Shown here: positions 19,864 through 33,144 of the stretch, one piece after another | Position numbering within the stretch: the stretch's first letter is position 1 | Layout: each line of letters begins with the position of its first letter | Assembly: GCA_023055355.1 (NCBI GenBank) | Contig: JALJCS010000037.1 | Location: 2,232,001 to 2,296,000 of the forward strand | DNA: 64,000 nt | Source: Agelaius tricolor | Taxonomy: Eukaryota; Chordata; Aves; Passeriformes; Icteridae | Direction: 5' to 3' | Notes under the pieces: model-generated | What the model was told of the DNA's origin: nothing | The model's database searches: none | The model's input: the letters and a program-made list of their open reading frames with translations, nothing else | Translations under genes and position numbers: made by a program

Positions 19864-22308
19864 TATCACCACGGCCTCCCTCTCACAGCTCTGGGAGGAA
19901 ATCCTCCTGATTATTGTATTAAGGAGAAAGCAAGTACCAGCTTAGAGATGGAGGTGCTAATTGTGGCCCATCAGCAGCCAGAAGAAACCATTCCTGCAGG
20001 ATCACACCCATTAATCTCCCGTGGCTGCCCTTCAGAGGGAGAGGCATTCCCTTAGTGCTGCTGACAGCTGCTAATAAGACAGAAAACGCTCTGAGCCCCA
20101 CCATTAATGCTGCCAGCTGAGGAGCCTGGCATTCACATCGCTGGCACAGCTGGGTCTGTGGCATTTGTTTGCTGGAGAAGCAGGAGAGGAGACACTGGAG
20201 TGCCTTGCAGGCAGGGAAGGGGATAAAATGAATTTCCATGCATGGTGAGAGGAAGGTTTGGAGGAGCAGCACAGCTCTGAGAAGGTAATTTCTAGCTTGG
20301 AGCTGACTGGAGGTTTATGGACAGTGCTGCTGAAGATCAAAGATAAAGAATAGCCATCAGCGGTGTTATGATGAGGTTGTTGGAGCAGGGATACCCCTGT
20401 GGGTACCTCAGTGCTGATTTTTCACTTCTCAAGGAAGGAGCTCTGCCTCCTGGTGGTTGCACCCTGGCCTGGCCAGCTGGCACTGACCATCACAGGAGAG
20501 ATGGCTGGAAAGGACTTGTGAAGGTTCCTGATCCAAGCTCCCATTCAGCTGTTGGATTATTGCCAGAACTAGATCAGGACAGCCAAGGCTGAGCCCTGGG
20601 GACAGTGGTGGCACAACCTCTGACCTGCTCTGTGCTGCAGCATCTTCTCAGGGAGGATTTTCCCCCATGCCCAACACAAACACCCACACCAACTCACACA
20701 GAAGGAACCAAAGAAAGCAGATTGGTCCTCTAACTGTGCCCATTTATCTGAATTTAAGACCTCAGCCCCAGTTCTGGGTACTCCTCCCTGCACCTCTGGT
20801 GCTTCCCCACTCACAGCAGCAGAGGTGAATTGGGGACTTAACCCTGCACGGTGCCAGAAGTGTGTGCCCTGCTGAACAGCTGTTTCCAATCCCTTCCCCA
20901 TGTCATGAACCTTTCTAGGGACAAACACCTCCCCTCCTCCACAGCCTGTTATTGTTCCTTAAACTCCTGACAATGTCTGGGGCTGTCAGTGCTTTTCCAA
21001 GCTTTACCAGCAAACCCGAAACCGTGGCTAATCTCCTCCTTTGTGACACTTCCACTGGGGGATATTCTGTCACAAGGAGCTGGTATGAAGTGAGGAAAAA
21101 GGCCAGACTGCTATGTCAGGTGCTGGGGCACATTGTGGATGCACAGAGTGCTCAAACACAGCTCCAGGTCTGGCTGGAATCAGAACACATTCCTGCCCTG
21201 AGCTGGCAGCTCCCATCTGTCTCCTCCTGCAAGACCCTGACTGACCCCAGCCCCATCCCATCTCCCTCCTTGGCTTTGTCCAGCTAGCATTTTGAGACAC
21301 AAATAAGCTGCCTTGTGAGCTGGAGGTTCCAAAAAGAAGAGAGAAACTTGCTGCATCAGTCAAATTCCTGAACTCCTCTTTCTCTAAGCTGTAGCTGGGC
21401 AAGCATCCATAGAGTCCAGGAGCAAGACAGCAAAAAGGAGCAGGGAAGGAAGGGGCCAGGGGAGGACACAAAAAGCTATGAACTAAAATTATGAAATGGA
21501 GAGGAAAGGGTAAAGTCTGGTGAAGGGGGAAAGGAATAAAGAGGGAAGACAAGGAGAAACTCGAAGAAAAGTGGCACATGGTGTCTGCCTGGAGAGTCAG
21601 CATAGATTTAGATTTCACTGTTAGAGGAAGGAATCAATGGCTGGCCCCACGCCTCATGCTGGCAGCCTCTGCTGTTCTGATCTCAGGACCAGCATCTGTC
21701 AGCAATTTTCAAGAGGAACCATTAGAAATCACAATGTTTAACAGTTTGTCTTGGCCCCCTGGAATTTTACCACCCCCATCAGCTACTGAAAAAAAAAAAA
21801 AAAAAAAGAAAAAAGCAGGGGGTTGGAAGGAGGAGAGGGGAGGAGGGTGGAAGAGAAGGAGGAAGGGAAAACAAAATGGTACTTGTGAGATTTAATGTGT
21901 GCCTCCCCCTTTTTCCCCCTGCTTGTTTTCCACATCCGCAGAGGTGATCTATGGATGGTGGGGCTGGCCTCATTCCTGGCTGCTCCAACGGGTGCTGGAT
22001 GGGAGGAGAGCTGGCTGGGGACTCCCTGTGAGCAGAACCCAGGCCTCTCTGCTGGGGAGCCCTGCAGGAAGCACAGCAGACCCCGAGATTTACAGCAACT
22101 TGAGAGCAAAGGGCTCCTGACACCAGAGTGACTCCTGGGCACCTCGCACACAAACCCGGCCGAGAGAGACGCGGCCTTTCCCAGCCACGGCTCCGTCACT
22201 TGGCTACCAGCAGATGATTTATTCCATCTGTTCTTCCCTGCACATCTCTAAATAGGGAGCCACAAAAGGCACTGTGGGCAGTGAGGGAAGGGAAGAGCAG
22301 TTTCTCAG
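19864..22308. other. unassigned sequence
   Basis: No recognised mobile element. Poly-A with one G (21789-21815) is followed by a purine-rich stretch (21815-21875). The many overlapping frames (up to 182 codons, 21070-21618 −) lack recognisable domains. Confidence 0.45.
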
Positions 22309-22645
22309 AGGGTTTTGGCTGGGCTGGCCTGTGTGGTGCTCTGTGGGCAGCTCTGGAGGGGACACGCAACGCTCACGATCCAAAGGTTTTCAAAGGAAGC
22401 CTTCAAAGGGCTGGTCCTGCTTGGCACTGATAAAACTGGTGAAAACAAGACTGAATGAAGGAGAACAAATCATTGTGGTGAGGTTTTGGCTGGGCTGGCC
22501 CTGTGTGGTGCTCCATGGAGGGGACACCCAACGCTCACAATCCAAAGGTTTTCAAAGGAAGCCTTCAAAGGGTTGGTCCTGCTTGGCACTGCTAAAACTG
22601 GTGAAAACAAGACTGAATGAAGGAGAACAAATCACTGTGGTGAGG
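22309..22645. repeat. two-copy tandem duplication (~171 and ~162 bp)
   Basis: The block from GGTTTTGGCTGGGCTGGCC to GAACAAATCATTGTGGTGA (unit 1 from 22311) recurs from 22482 to about 22643. Most of the unit is nearly identical, with a net 9-bp difference near the start. A + strand open frame of 193 codons (22274-22855) spans both units and repeats the peptide SKGFQRKPSKGWSCLAL. The local indels change frame and then restore it, and I do not recognise a protein. The unit is not CR1 or any LTR seen here. Confidence 0.85.
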
Positions 22646-23142
22646 TTTGAGTGTGTTTTCTGCAGTGCCAGTGATGTGAATGGAAGCCACTGTGCTGAAG
22701 GCTGGGCTGTCACAGCACTGGGGACTCTGTGCCCAGAGGCTCACAGGGACCACAACTGGGCCATTTTCCTGTGTAAATCCAGCCCCAGAGCACGTGGTGC
22801 TGCAGGGATTCCAAACTACATCAAAGGCTGGGTGGGATTTCACATCCAGACCTGAATTTTGATGCTGCTTCAACTTCTACATGAGCTCAGTTGTGTAATT
22901 CCAGGGAGGTGAGATCTGTTTGTGACCAGCTGGATTGTGCAGGATGAACTTCACATTTCAGTTCTTCCACAGACATAACTATGGGCTGGTTATGACTATT
23001 GGTCTGTAAGTATGTGATTTATATGGTTCTGGGAGATAATTTGTGGTTTATAGACTCAAAGACTCCAGTTTATACAGGCTCCATCAGGCCTTGCCAGGAG
23101 AGAAGAGAATTTGTAGAGTTCAGATGAGCCTCACCAGCTGGA
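22646..23142. other. unassigned sequence
   Basis: No gene or recognised repeat. Confidence 0.45.
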
Positions 23143-23192
23143 CATGTTGATTTTAAAGGTTCTTTCCAACCTAAATGATTCTGTGATCCAAC
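23143..23192 (+). mobile_element. CR1 LINE extreme 3' end
   Basis: GTTGATTTTAAAGGTTC, then TTTCCAACCTAAATGATTC and TGTGATCC. About 50 bp of the CR1 tail in sense orientation. Confidence 0.75.
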
Positions 23193-26189
23193 ATTACCTG
23201 TGAACAGAGGAGCAGAACCTGGATTTTGACTCACGCTCCTCAGAGAGAAGGAAACTGTACCTTGAGCTCCTGTTCCACACACCAAAATGAATTTCCTCAC
23301 AGAACCACTGACTTTTGGTAATTTGCTATAAAAAAGCTCAGGTTAAATACAGACAGTTGGGAAGTTACTCCTGGGGCAGAAGGCCACATTATCAGTGTGA
23401 TTTGATTTTTTTAGAGCACTTGGAGCCCCTCTAGAGGTCTCAGAGCAGCCCCAGGACCCCTGTCCAGCCCCTCTCTCCAGCTCAGAAGTGAACCCAGGTG
23501 GGCAGGCTGAGCAAGGAGTGACAGAGACACCCAGGGCAGAGATGTCCCTCAGCCTCTGCCGAGTTCACAAGGACTCAAAACACTTCCAAACACAAAAGCC
23601 AAAGGAGTTTTGAGACCTTCCAAGCAGAAGAGAGCAAAATGAGTTTTTCAGATCCCCTGGACACTCAGAGGGAGTGCAAACACAATGTGGCTTGCAGCAT
23701 TGCAGAGCCTGAATTCCAGCAGCCCCATAACAAAATGCAGGTTATTTAATGTCATTCACACCAGGCACAGGGTGACAGACATAGACAGAGAGGTTTAATC
23801 AGACTAAAACTAAGCAGTTGGCATTGTCTTGGCTGTCAGATCTTGATCTGCCTGCACATGGCATTTGCAGTCTAGCCAAGTTTTAGAAAATAGCTATAAT
23901 GAGCTAAACCAAGCTTGGCTACCTTTGGCATTGGACTAGATTACAACAGAGAAACTGTAGGGTTCAGGTTACTGAAAAGATAAGTCCCTATTTGATACAT
24001 TTGGTTCATATTTGAAAGACTGCACCAAGTTTTATTACTCAGTTCTATCCCTATTTTCACAGTCAATCAGCTAAAAAAGTTGTCTTTTATTTTTTTTCTT
24101 TCCTTTGGAAGAAAAAAATGTTTCCTGGTTAAAATGACATGATTCAGGATTTTAGAAAGAAGCAGAGGAATCTTAGCATCTGTTTTCACGTTGCCTTGAC
24201 AGGCACAGGCCTCAATTAAGGATCTTATTAAAAGTGTCTCCTCCTGCATTATATCAAATCCTGGTGCTCCTGCTGAAAGTTGAAAATGTGCACACATGGC
24301 AACCACAGACTCAGAGTCCAAAGGTGATGGAGCTGTCAGGAAAGCAAGGAATCCATTCTGGATTAGCTGCAGAGGAGATGGATCATGGAAACTAAAAGAG
24401 ACTGTGGCAGCTTGGCCAGTGCCTAGGAACACTTTGGGTCCAAGTCTATTGGAGTGTTTACTGGGGAAGTACAAAATATTCTCCAAATCCCAGCCAGCGA
24501 TTTTAAATTAATCTGTTGCTTTTTCCATGTTTAATTTGCTTTAACTGCCTTGCTCGATTGAGCATTTTTTTTTAGTTCACTTTGGGTATCTCTGACATTC
24601 CAGGCACTTCCCACTGCTGCAGTTGGAAGAGTTGAGGGTACCATTGAGAATCAATCAGTTTATTTGGCCACATGGAAAATCCAAGAATTAAAAAAAGTAA
24701 ATAATTAAAAATAAATAAATAAATAAAGTCTGGGTTTTCCAGCTTTGTTTTTGTCACCTCAAAAAGGTGTGAAAACATTTGCAGGAGATTTGTATGAAGA
24801 GAGAGCTGGATTATCTATCCCAGATCCCTGGACCTGGTCTGTTCACCCCTTGCCCTTGGACCAGCCCTTGAAGCCCGAGCCACCAGGGAGGAATTCCAGC
24901 ACAACCATCCTGCTTTACTCCAGGCAAAACCTTGGCCCATCAGGTTTTTCCTGCCCAAACTCCTTGTTTAAATCATTAATCCCCCATAACACCTGCCCTG
25001 GTTTCAGGGGTGTGCAATGCCTGCAGTGTTTGCAGCTCTCACCCCGCACAAACCTCTCTGTCCCTCTGGAGCTGTAAATGTTTGATTCCTTCCAGCAGCT
25101 CATCCCTGGGACCAGCTCAGAGGACATTTCTGGGTGATGCTGTCATCTTTCCTGAAGCAAAACAAGTCCTTCAGAGCAGAGGATGAATTAATTCTCCTTG
25201 GAAGTTTTATGTAAGCCTTGGTTTGGAGGCAGCAGCGCTCAGCAGGGTGAGCCCAGGGTGCATCCAGCATTCCCTGCTGGAAGAACCAAACCATTTCCTT
25301 GGGATTTCCTCAGCTTCCCCTCCTCAGAACCACTTACTGAACATTTTGGTCTTTCTCTGGTGCTGTGAGTTTGAGAGAGAAGCCTTAAAAAGCAGAAACA
25401 AACCTGCAGCAGAAGTCAGCAGATGGAAGATGAATTTTCCCATCTGTACCAAGGCCCTGGGAGGAGTCCAGGAAAAGCAGGTGTATCTCATTTCAGGAGC
25501 ATTCAAGTAAATAACAACCCCACTCTGGAACAAGAAGAAGGCTCCACAGAGCTGCAGCTGATGCCTGCAGAGTGTCAGGAGCTGATTTTTTTACCTTCCT
25601 GAATCACTAAGACCAAATATTTATTTGAGTGTACAGGAATTAAGTCCCAAAATATCACTGGAAATCAGGGATGCTGGTTAAGTTTTCTGTCCTTTTGGAT
25701 CTTCTATGAATTCCTGGCTGTATAGGATAATTTGTTTGGTCATTGCTTCAATCTATGTGTACTTCTAAAGGTTTCAAGCAGGACATTCCACCTTCCACCA
25801 CAGGGAGAAGTGACTTGCAGTGGGAAAATCCTGGTTTTTCACATCTCCAACTGAGAAGGATGAAAAGAGCAGGACAAAGACCAGCACCACATGACCTCTC
25901 TGTGTATTCCAGAATGATTTTTTGACTCAAACAAAATGGCAATATTTTCAATATTTTGACAATATATTCATCTGTACAGACACATCCACATTATGGGGTT
26001 AATGTAGGTGAACAGCACCAAGGTTGATTTAGCTTTGGTAAAAAGAGTGACCTTGACAAGCAGCCCGTGCATTCCCATGGGTTTGTTTCTGGGATAACTG
26101 GAGCCATTTCCTGGACGTGTCCACCCCACAGCCAGGGGGTGCTGCCACATAGATACAACCAAATGCCACAGTTGGTTACAAGATGTGGC
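23193..26189. other. unassigned sequence
   Basis: About 3 kb with no recognised repeat except an (AAAT)n run at 24709-24727. Frames are at most 139 codons (24067-24486 −) with no recognisable domain. The 5' end of the E LTR that follows may extend somewhat into this interval. Confidence 0.45.
24709..24727. repeat. (AAAT)n microsatellite
   Basis: Four to five AAAT units within an A/T-rich segment. Confidence 0.85.
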
Positions 26190-26856
26190 AGGGGCTGTGT
26201 GTTCTATCCCCATCTGTCAGAGCTGGGGCAGTTCTCTGCTGTCCATGGGCAGTTTTTTCTTGATCTCTCCCCCAGCCAATCCTCCCTGCAGGAGATCTCT
26301 GCTGTCCATGGCCACTGAGTGTCCCTGCAGGGCTGATCCAATTCCAGCATCCCATGGGGAGATGCTGCATTGCCCAGGGCAGGAGCCAAGCATTCCTACC
26401 TGGATCCAATGTGAGCCTGGCACAGCCCAGCAGCCTTTGCCCAGGGCATTGCCAGAGGAGCAGCTTCTGCTGCCCTGCATGGCCAGAGGGAGCCCAGGCC
26501 CATCTGCAGCAGCCCTGGAGCTGCAGAGGAAAACTCCCCCCTTGTGCAGGATCCCTGCCCCAGCAGAGCCACAGCTGGCACTGCAGGAGGGCTGAGCCCC
26601 CATGGGATGGGGCTGTGCCACCCCCCTGACACACAGGGGGCAGGGACTGCTCTCACTCTGGCAGTGTTGTTTTGTACTATTTCATTTGTATTTTTAATTT
26701 TCCTATTAAAGAACTGTAATTCCTGCTCCCATATCTTTGCCTGAGAGCCCCTTAATTTCAAATTTATAATAATTCAGAGGGAGGGATTTTACATTTTCCA
26801 TTTCAGGGGAGATTCCTGCCTTCCTTAGCAGACACCTGGCTGTTCAAACCAAGACA
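26190..26856 (+). mobile_element. solo LTR, family E (5' end unclear)
   Basis: The 3' half matches the reverse complement of 51581-52250: GGCAGTGTTGTT, 'cctattaaagaactgtaatt', 'cttaatttcaaatttataat', and the end GTTCAAACCAAGACA (26856). The 11-bp terminus AAACCAAGACA is the same as in the 52 kb copy. The 5' portion is GC-rich and diverges from that copy, and no TGTCTTGG start was found, so it may be 5'-truncated. Frames of 121-152 codons here are LTR sequence. Confidence 0.8.
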
Positions 26857-26894
26857 CACAGTTAACCTCAAATCTCACCAAGCAACAGCCAATC

Positions 26895-27119
26895 ACCGGA
26901 TTAGAGTAGGAAAAAATTCTTCACCAAAAGGAGTGTCCAGCTCTGGAAGAGGTTGCCCTGGGCAGTGCTTGAGTCACCATCCCTGGAGGTGCTTGAAAGC
27001 CATGGAGATGTTGCTGCTGGGGACATGGATTTGTGGTGGACTTGGCAGTGCTGGGGGAAGGTTGGATTTGATGATCTCGAAGGTCTTTTCCAACCTAAAC
27101 AATTCTATGCCTCTATGAC
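26895..27119 (+). mobile_element. CR1 LINE, 5'-truncated
   Basis: Sense CR1 3' region: 'aaattcttcaccaaaaggag', 'gaagaggttgccctgggcag', 'tcaccatccctggaggtgct', then GTTGGATTTGATGATCTCG, 'ttccaacctaaacaattcta' and a degenerate octamer CCTCTATGAC. The intact tail defines the 3' end near 27119. Confidence 0.95.
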
Positions 27120-29125
27120 ATTTGAAAAATATGTCTTTGAGATCACAAGGCTTTGCCCTGTCCCACTCTCACTTCTCTTTTATGGATTCAACTGTGAGTG
27201 TGTTGAATCACCAAGACATCCTAAAACTATTTTATAACATGCTTAGAACATTCAGGGAAAGGAAAGAAAGCATCATGGCAGCGTGAACCACAGTTTAAGT
27301 AATTCCTTTTCCCTGGAAATTATGGGTCAGGTTCTGTCTCCCAGACAGAAATTGTGCTGTTGCTGTCCTGCTCTTCCCAAAACCACAGCATGGTCCCCAT
27401 ACAGAGGAGACTTGGATGGGTATGAGAGCAGGAGGGAGAAGGAGCCTGGAAAAAAAGAACATCAGTTCTGAGGGTAAGCTGCACTGGTTACTGACTCACA
27501 AACCATCATCAAAAATGAACAAATCTCTCCTTTTACTGGGAGAATAAGCAAAAAATGGCTGGACAGCATGTGCTTAAACTCCTCTCTGGTTGACTTTCAT
27601 GCCCTCCATTTCCCCACAATCCCTCCCTGCCCCCCACCCACACAAACCTTTGCTACATTGTGGTGTCTAAAAATACAGACATAAATTGTCAGATTATTGT
27701 TATTTAAGTGGAGATCATGATTTCCTTGTTGTGGTCACAACTATAAGCATCTCTAAGAAAACATTTAAAGCTCTGGCTGAGGTTTGGGTCTGAAATGAAG
27801 GAACTGGAAGTGAAGAGAGGTCCTGGCCAAAGTCAACCAAGACAAGAGGGAGTGAAGGAATGTAAAAGAGTCTGGAAAAGTTGAGCTGCATGGAGCTTCG
27901 AGTCCAGAAAGTGCTGGGGATGCAGACTGGGATCCTTTATACATCAGACAGTTGAGTTAAAGCTTCAGTTCTATCCTTTAAACCCTTTTTGCCCATTTCA
28001 TGATGAACATCAGCACTGAAGTCTGAATGAAAGCTTTTGGAGCTGCCCTAAGGAGCCCTCACCAGTGCCCAGACTTGGAGCAGTTTGATTTCTGAGAACT
28101 GCCCACCATAATTTGGGCCACAGTGGCACAGAGGAAGGAGAACACTGCCTTGTCAGCCCTGAGGCATTGCCAGCCCTTGCCCACAGCATTTCTTGGAAGG
28201 GGGAAGCACCACAGCACAACCGTGTGTACCCAAAATTGTCATTAAAGAAATCCACCCCGCTGGCAGCCAAAAACACAAACCCAAAATCACAGGCTTGACT
28301 CTGAGTCAGGGTGTTTTGATAAAACATGAAAACCAACTGATTTCTGCAGAGGGGGAAGCTAAAGATAGATCTGAGCAAATTGACAACATCAGCAGCATTC
28401 AGGGCTGGACAGCCTGGCTGGAAACCTCCTTCCAAGGAGAGACAGGGGTGTGCAGGAGCTCAGGTCCTTCCAATTTACCTCTCCCACAGGCTCCACCTTC
28501 CAAATACCTCTAAGAAAAGCTGTCTGTGAAATGCACTTTGGTGCTGAAGGATGTCACAGCCCCAGAGCTCCCAGACAGGCTGGCTTCAGAGAGTCCCTCT
28601 GAAAAGGAATTCCTGCAGCAAATCCTTCCCAGGGAAGATGTGGAGGAGGGCAGTGGAAAAAGTTGCCTATAGAAGGAGCAAAATTAGACTGCCACAGTAA
28701 CAGTCTTACTGTAAAAGAGAATGGAAAGGAAAATCTGCAAGTCAATGAGAGAATTCACAGGGATAAATAGAAAAAGGCAGATGTCAATGAGTCACTGCTC
28801 GCTCAGAGAAATCAGCTTTTGCCTTTTCTTTGAGTCACTGGCACGTCCTGCAGCAGCAGCAGAGGCAGCAGCGACCTCTTGACATGAACCATTTTTAACA
28901 ATTCATTATTCATATGGATCTCCAGCCCTTTAAAAGGTCTGTGAAGGCTTGAGGAACACGACATCACCCCTCACCCATGGTATTCCTCACCTGAACGCTG
29001 GCTGGGGAGCAGCCCTTGGGTGTGAGGAGCCTGTCAGAGGGCAGGTTTGGGGCTCACAAGGATTTTCATACCTGCAGTCATTGGTGGGTGCTCTGGGAAT
29101 GACCCTGCAACACAGGAATCACCAG
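27120..29125. other. unassigned sequence
   Basis: No gene or recognised repeat. 28845-28945 combines a CAG-rich stretch, ATTATTCATATGG and CCCTTTAAAAGG motifs (see findings). The longest frame is 141 codons (28010-28435 −) with no domain. Confidence 0.45.
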
Positions 29126-29168
29126 CAAAACAAACAAAAAACAGACAAACAAACAAAAAAACAACAAG
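29126..29168. repeat. (CAAA)n-like low-complexity run
   Basis: Imperfect CAAA/CAGA units rich in A, about 43 bp. Confidence 0.85.
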
Positions 29169-32100
29169 AAAACTGGCTGGGCTAAAAGTGCCTCCAAAAA
29201 ATGTGTGAAGTTCTTGACAGCTCCACCATAAAACACCAACCCCTCACTTTCAGTGCACTGCAGGAGTTCCAAATAAAGCTGTGAAAAATGTGTTCCTCAG
29301 AGGGACACAAACAGGCATCCAGAGGTGCTCTGGGGTCCAGATGTGAAGCTCTAGGGTCATAGCAAGGGGAGATAAAAGCACACAACAACATGAAACATCA
29401 CAGACTGCTTCCCAGCTTCCAGGCAAGGTGGTCTGGCCCAGCAGCCTGGTGCTAAGCCCTTAATCTACAGCCTGCAGTTTTACATCTGTCAGTGTTTTTT
29501 GGAGGCTCATTTTTCCTTGCAGGATTATTTCAGGCTGCAGGATAAGTTATGTATAGCATGTGGAGCTGTGTATGCAGCACAGAATCAAGAGGCATGTAAA
29601 GAATGCAGCCAGGAGAAGGGACTTATTGGAATCACATGGGATTTTTAGATTGCATGTTTCCAGGCCAGCTTCTATCAGCCCCACTCCCTTATTTTTCAGT
29701 CTGGTTATCAGAAACCATCTCAAGGTTCCTCTGTCTGCCAGATTTGTGCATGACCATTCCCCTCCACATCTTGCTACAGGGACAGTCAGTCCCAGGGCAT
29801 CTTTGGACTACAAATGGATTTAACCTCAAACCAATGTAATTTCTTGTTTTTTTTCTGGATTTTTTTCTACCCTGCAATCATGCTTAGCTTCTTTCCCAGG
29901 ACCATGAGACGGTGATGTCAGAGAAAGGAGCAATTTCTGATTCAGCAGGGCAGGCTGTGGTACCCACCAGCTCTCACACTGCCATCACTCCACACTGCAG
30001 GAAAGAGGCACTAAAAATGAAGTCAGGATAAAATCGTGATGCAGATCCTCAATTTAGAACTGTTTCCATTCCAGAAGTCAGTCCAAAGCTTGTGAGAAAT
30101 GAGCAGAGGGTATCCTAGGGAATTTGGATAGGAGAGGATTTTTCTGTTATTGATTTGATATTGATTTCAAGAATGAAGAGCCATAAGAGAGAAACAAAAG
30201 ATGTTTTGCTGCTCAGACATGAGCTGGGCCTGTGTTTTGTAAAGGAGAGAGCTTCAGTCTCAAGGCTTGCTGAAATGAGGCATTTCTGACATGAATTCAT
30301 CAGTGTTGCTTTGCCCAGTGAAGCAGTAACAGCTCCTTCCTCTTACAGAGCCAAGCTCTGCTTATGGAGGAGAAATATTGACACAGAGAAATGTGATTTG
30401 AAAAAGTGACATGGGAAGGTGAATAGAATAAAAGTTAAGAGTTGTTTCCACACTCTTAACCTGTCTAACCATCCAAATCCAGCCATGGCTGTCAAACACA
30501 TCACCCAAATGACTTCTGAAATGAAGGGGTGATAGCAAACTCCTTTGAAACCCAGTTCTAAATTCAGGAATGCTGCTGTGTGCCTGGTGAGGGGGTCATT
30601 TGGGAAACATCCTGGGCAAAGACATTTAGTTGGACACTTTTCAGAGAAGGCAGTGTTATGGTTGCTATTTCAGAAAAGGGCGTATCTAAGGTTTGGTAAA
30701 AATATTCAGGGGACAGCTGGATCTTTTGAAAGACTCTGGGAGAAGAAAAAATGAGGCAGAAGTTGGGCAAAAGAGCTTCTTTTCACCTCAGAGCTGCACC
30801 CAAACTCCTTCTGGTGCTCACACTGGGTGAGAGGTTTAACCCAGAGAAAAGGGTCTGCTCCCAACTGGGCCCTCCAGGCAGAGCAAGGGAATTGTTGTTA
30901 GGGTTAGCACTTAGTTACTCCCTCCTACAAACTGACAAACATCAGCCCAGACTTGTAATTGCTTTCAAACTTCAGCCAGCTGCCATGGGGAAGAGGTTGG
31001 AAGACCATAAATATTGGCTGACAAGACACTGGAACGGATCCAGGCTCCTATGCAGAGGAACATGTTGGGTAAGAGCTCTCTGTGACTTGGTTCTGACTAG
31101 AAATGAGTTTTATCCTGATTTTTCAAGCTCTTCACAGCCTTGGGTGCTGGAGAAAATAGAGTAGGTTGGAAATCTTGCAAATAGTCAAGCATGTCCCAAG
31201 GTTCCTGGGGAATCAGCCACATTTGCCCACTCAGATTGCTCAGGATTTATGGACTCTGCAGCTGAATGGGCAGGAGCTTTAGTCAGGTCTTCACACAAAG
31301 TCTCCATTCTCAAGGGGTACAATTTTGCATGGAAAGATGGAAATGAAACTAAAACAAAGCCTGCTCTAAGTCATGGATGTTTTCAGCCTCACTGGGCTGA
31401 AAGCAGAAATTATTCCCAGACCACACCATCACCTACTCCGAATCAGTACCTAGAAGGTGAAACTTTCCCCACAGGTCAAACCACTTGTGAAGATGGATAT
31501 TTTGAAGATCAAAATACAAACATAAGCAAACTAGGAAGGTTTTGCATTCAAATGTGATTGGAATACCTGGTTGGAAAATCAGCTGTGCAAACACTGTGGC
31601 TGTGATTCAGAAATTGATCTGTGCTCATTAAAGCACTCTCTGGAGACAAGGATCTCCATGGCAGGATTGTCCCCAACAAATCCATTTTGTTTGTGGAAGG
31701 AATGGATTGCAGGAGGGACAGGTAGTAGGACACAGCTTTCACTTCTAAGTAACTGAACTGACTGTGCATTGGAAAGTAATTGATTTGCTAAACAATGAGC
31801 CAAAGGTCCCCTTGGGCTGTTTTGGGGGAAAATGCTCACATCAGCTCAAAGGCCTCAGTAACAGCCTCACAATATATTTTGTTAATCAAAGTAGAGGTTA
31901 CCTCTAGGCCAGCATGGAATGAGCCTCTTGGGGAGAGCAATATTTTATAAACACCCAGTGATTTACCCCTTCTGCAAACAGGCAGAGCTTTGGGTCTCCA
32001 GGACCAGCCCAACACCTTTGATCTTGAATGCAAAGCCAACAAAAACCCTTCCTAGATTTGGAGTTGTTGCCTTTGAACAAGGGAGTGTCTGAGGCTTCCA

Positions 32101-32698
32101 AATACTGAACCCCAGCTGAAAGCACTCGCCAGCTCTCATCTGCCCACAATTTACTTGCTATTTCAGTTAAAGCAGATTAGGAGCAAACTTGAGTTTAATT
32201 TGAGGTTACCAGGGAAAGAATCAACCGCAATCAGTGGTAATTTATGAAACAGATTAATTGCTTCATTGCTAGAGCACTGCATAACATATTCAATCCAGTC
32301 TTGCCTCATTGTGGCTCCTATTTATCAGTAGTTTTAAACCAAACAAAACACAGGTTCTCTGAAGAGCTCTTCAGGCTCTGCACTCCCACCTTTCCACTGT
32401 TTTCATTTCACTCTGTTTCCATGGCCACCGTTATCTCTTAAAATCATTTTGACTCATCAGTGCTTCCCCACACAGGAGTCCATACACTAAAGAGGTGGGT
32501 TAGTCATGGCTGTAAAGGCTTAGGAATTAAAAAACCCAAAGAGCAGGCAGCAAGGTGTTATCACAGGGGGGAGCAGTGGGACTGGCACTGGGGTATGGAA
32601 CCAGACATTGCAAGGCACAGAACCACAGGCAGGATTTTTCCCTTTCTGCCCTATTTGTTTTGTTTTGATGTCCATACTGAATACTGGAATTGGTGCCT
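29169..32698. other. unassigned sequence
   Basis: About 3.5 kb without a recognised repeat. Its base composition is moderate and there are no long tracts. Frames are at most 137 codons (30751-31164 +) and show no recognised motifs. It may hold conserved non-coding sequence, which cannot be judged from one sequence. Confidence 0.45.
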
Positions 32699-33144
32699 TG
32701 TGAAGGCTGACCTAGAACAGAGACCTGATGGAATTAAATACAAAGTAGGGATTTATTAAAGGCCTCCATGGGTCCACCTTGGGCAGCACCAGAGCCCAGC
32801 CAGGGCTGCACCCAAGATGAACCAAAATGGCCCCAAAATGCACGGCCGGGCACGGGGTCTCTCCCTTGGATCAGTTCTGCTCCATTTGCATCTTGCAGTT
32901 CATTGTCCCATTCCAGCTTTAGCCCCTGCAGTCCCACCCTGCTTGTTTTTCTCTCTCCAGCCCACGGGGTTTGTGCTCTTGGGCTGAGATTTGGGTCATT
33001 TGTCCTTGGTGCCCAGCTGGAGCAGGAATTGTTTTGTGTCCCTGCTCTGTGCACAGAGCTCAGCATGCCCTGATGTGAAGCTCAGACCCACACACTAAAG
33101 CAGCACAGAATGTGAAAAATATAAGAGCTAAAACCTGAGGCATC
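32699..33144 (-). mobile_element. solo LTR, family C
   Basis: The − strand begins TGATGCCTCAGG (at 33144) and ends near 32699 (TTCACA). 446 bp, very similar to 9262-9708 and 12963-13406. The flanks (GTGCCT and GGATGA) do not match, so the target-site duplication has decayed or the boundaries are off by a few bases. Frames of 101 and 110 codons are LTR sequence shared with the other copies. Confidence 0.85.

Noticed and set aside
19630..20055. 141-codon frame beginning with YYIILYYI repeats
   Set aside because: Translation of the TATTA pentamer in an LTR.
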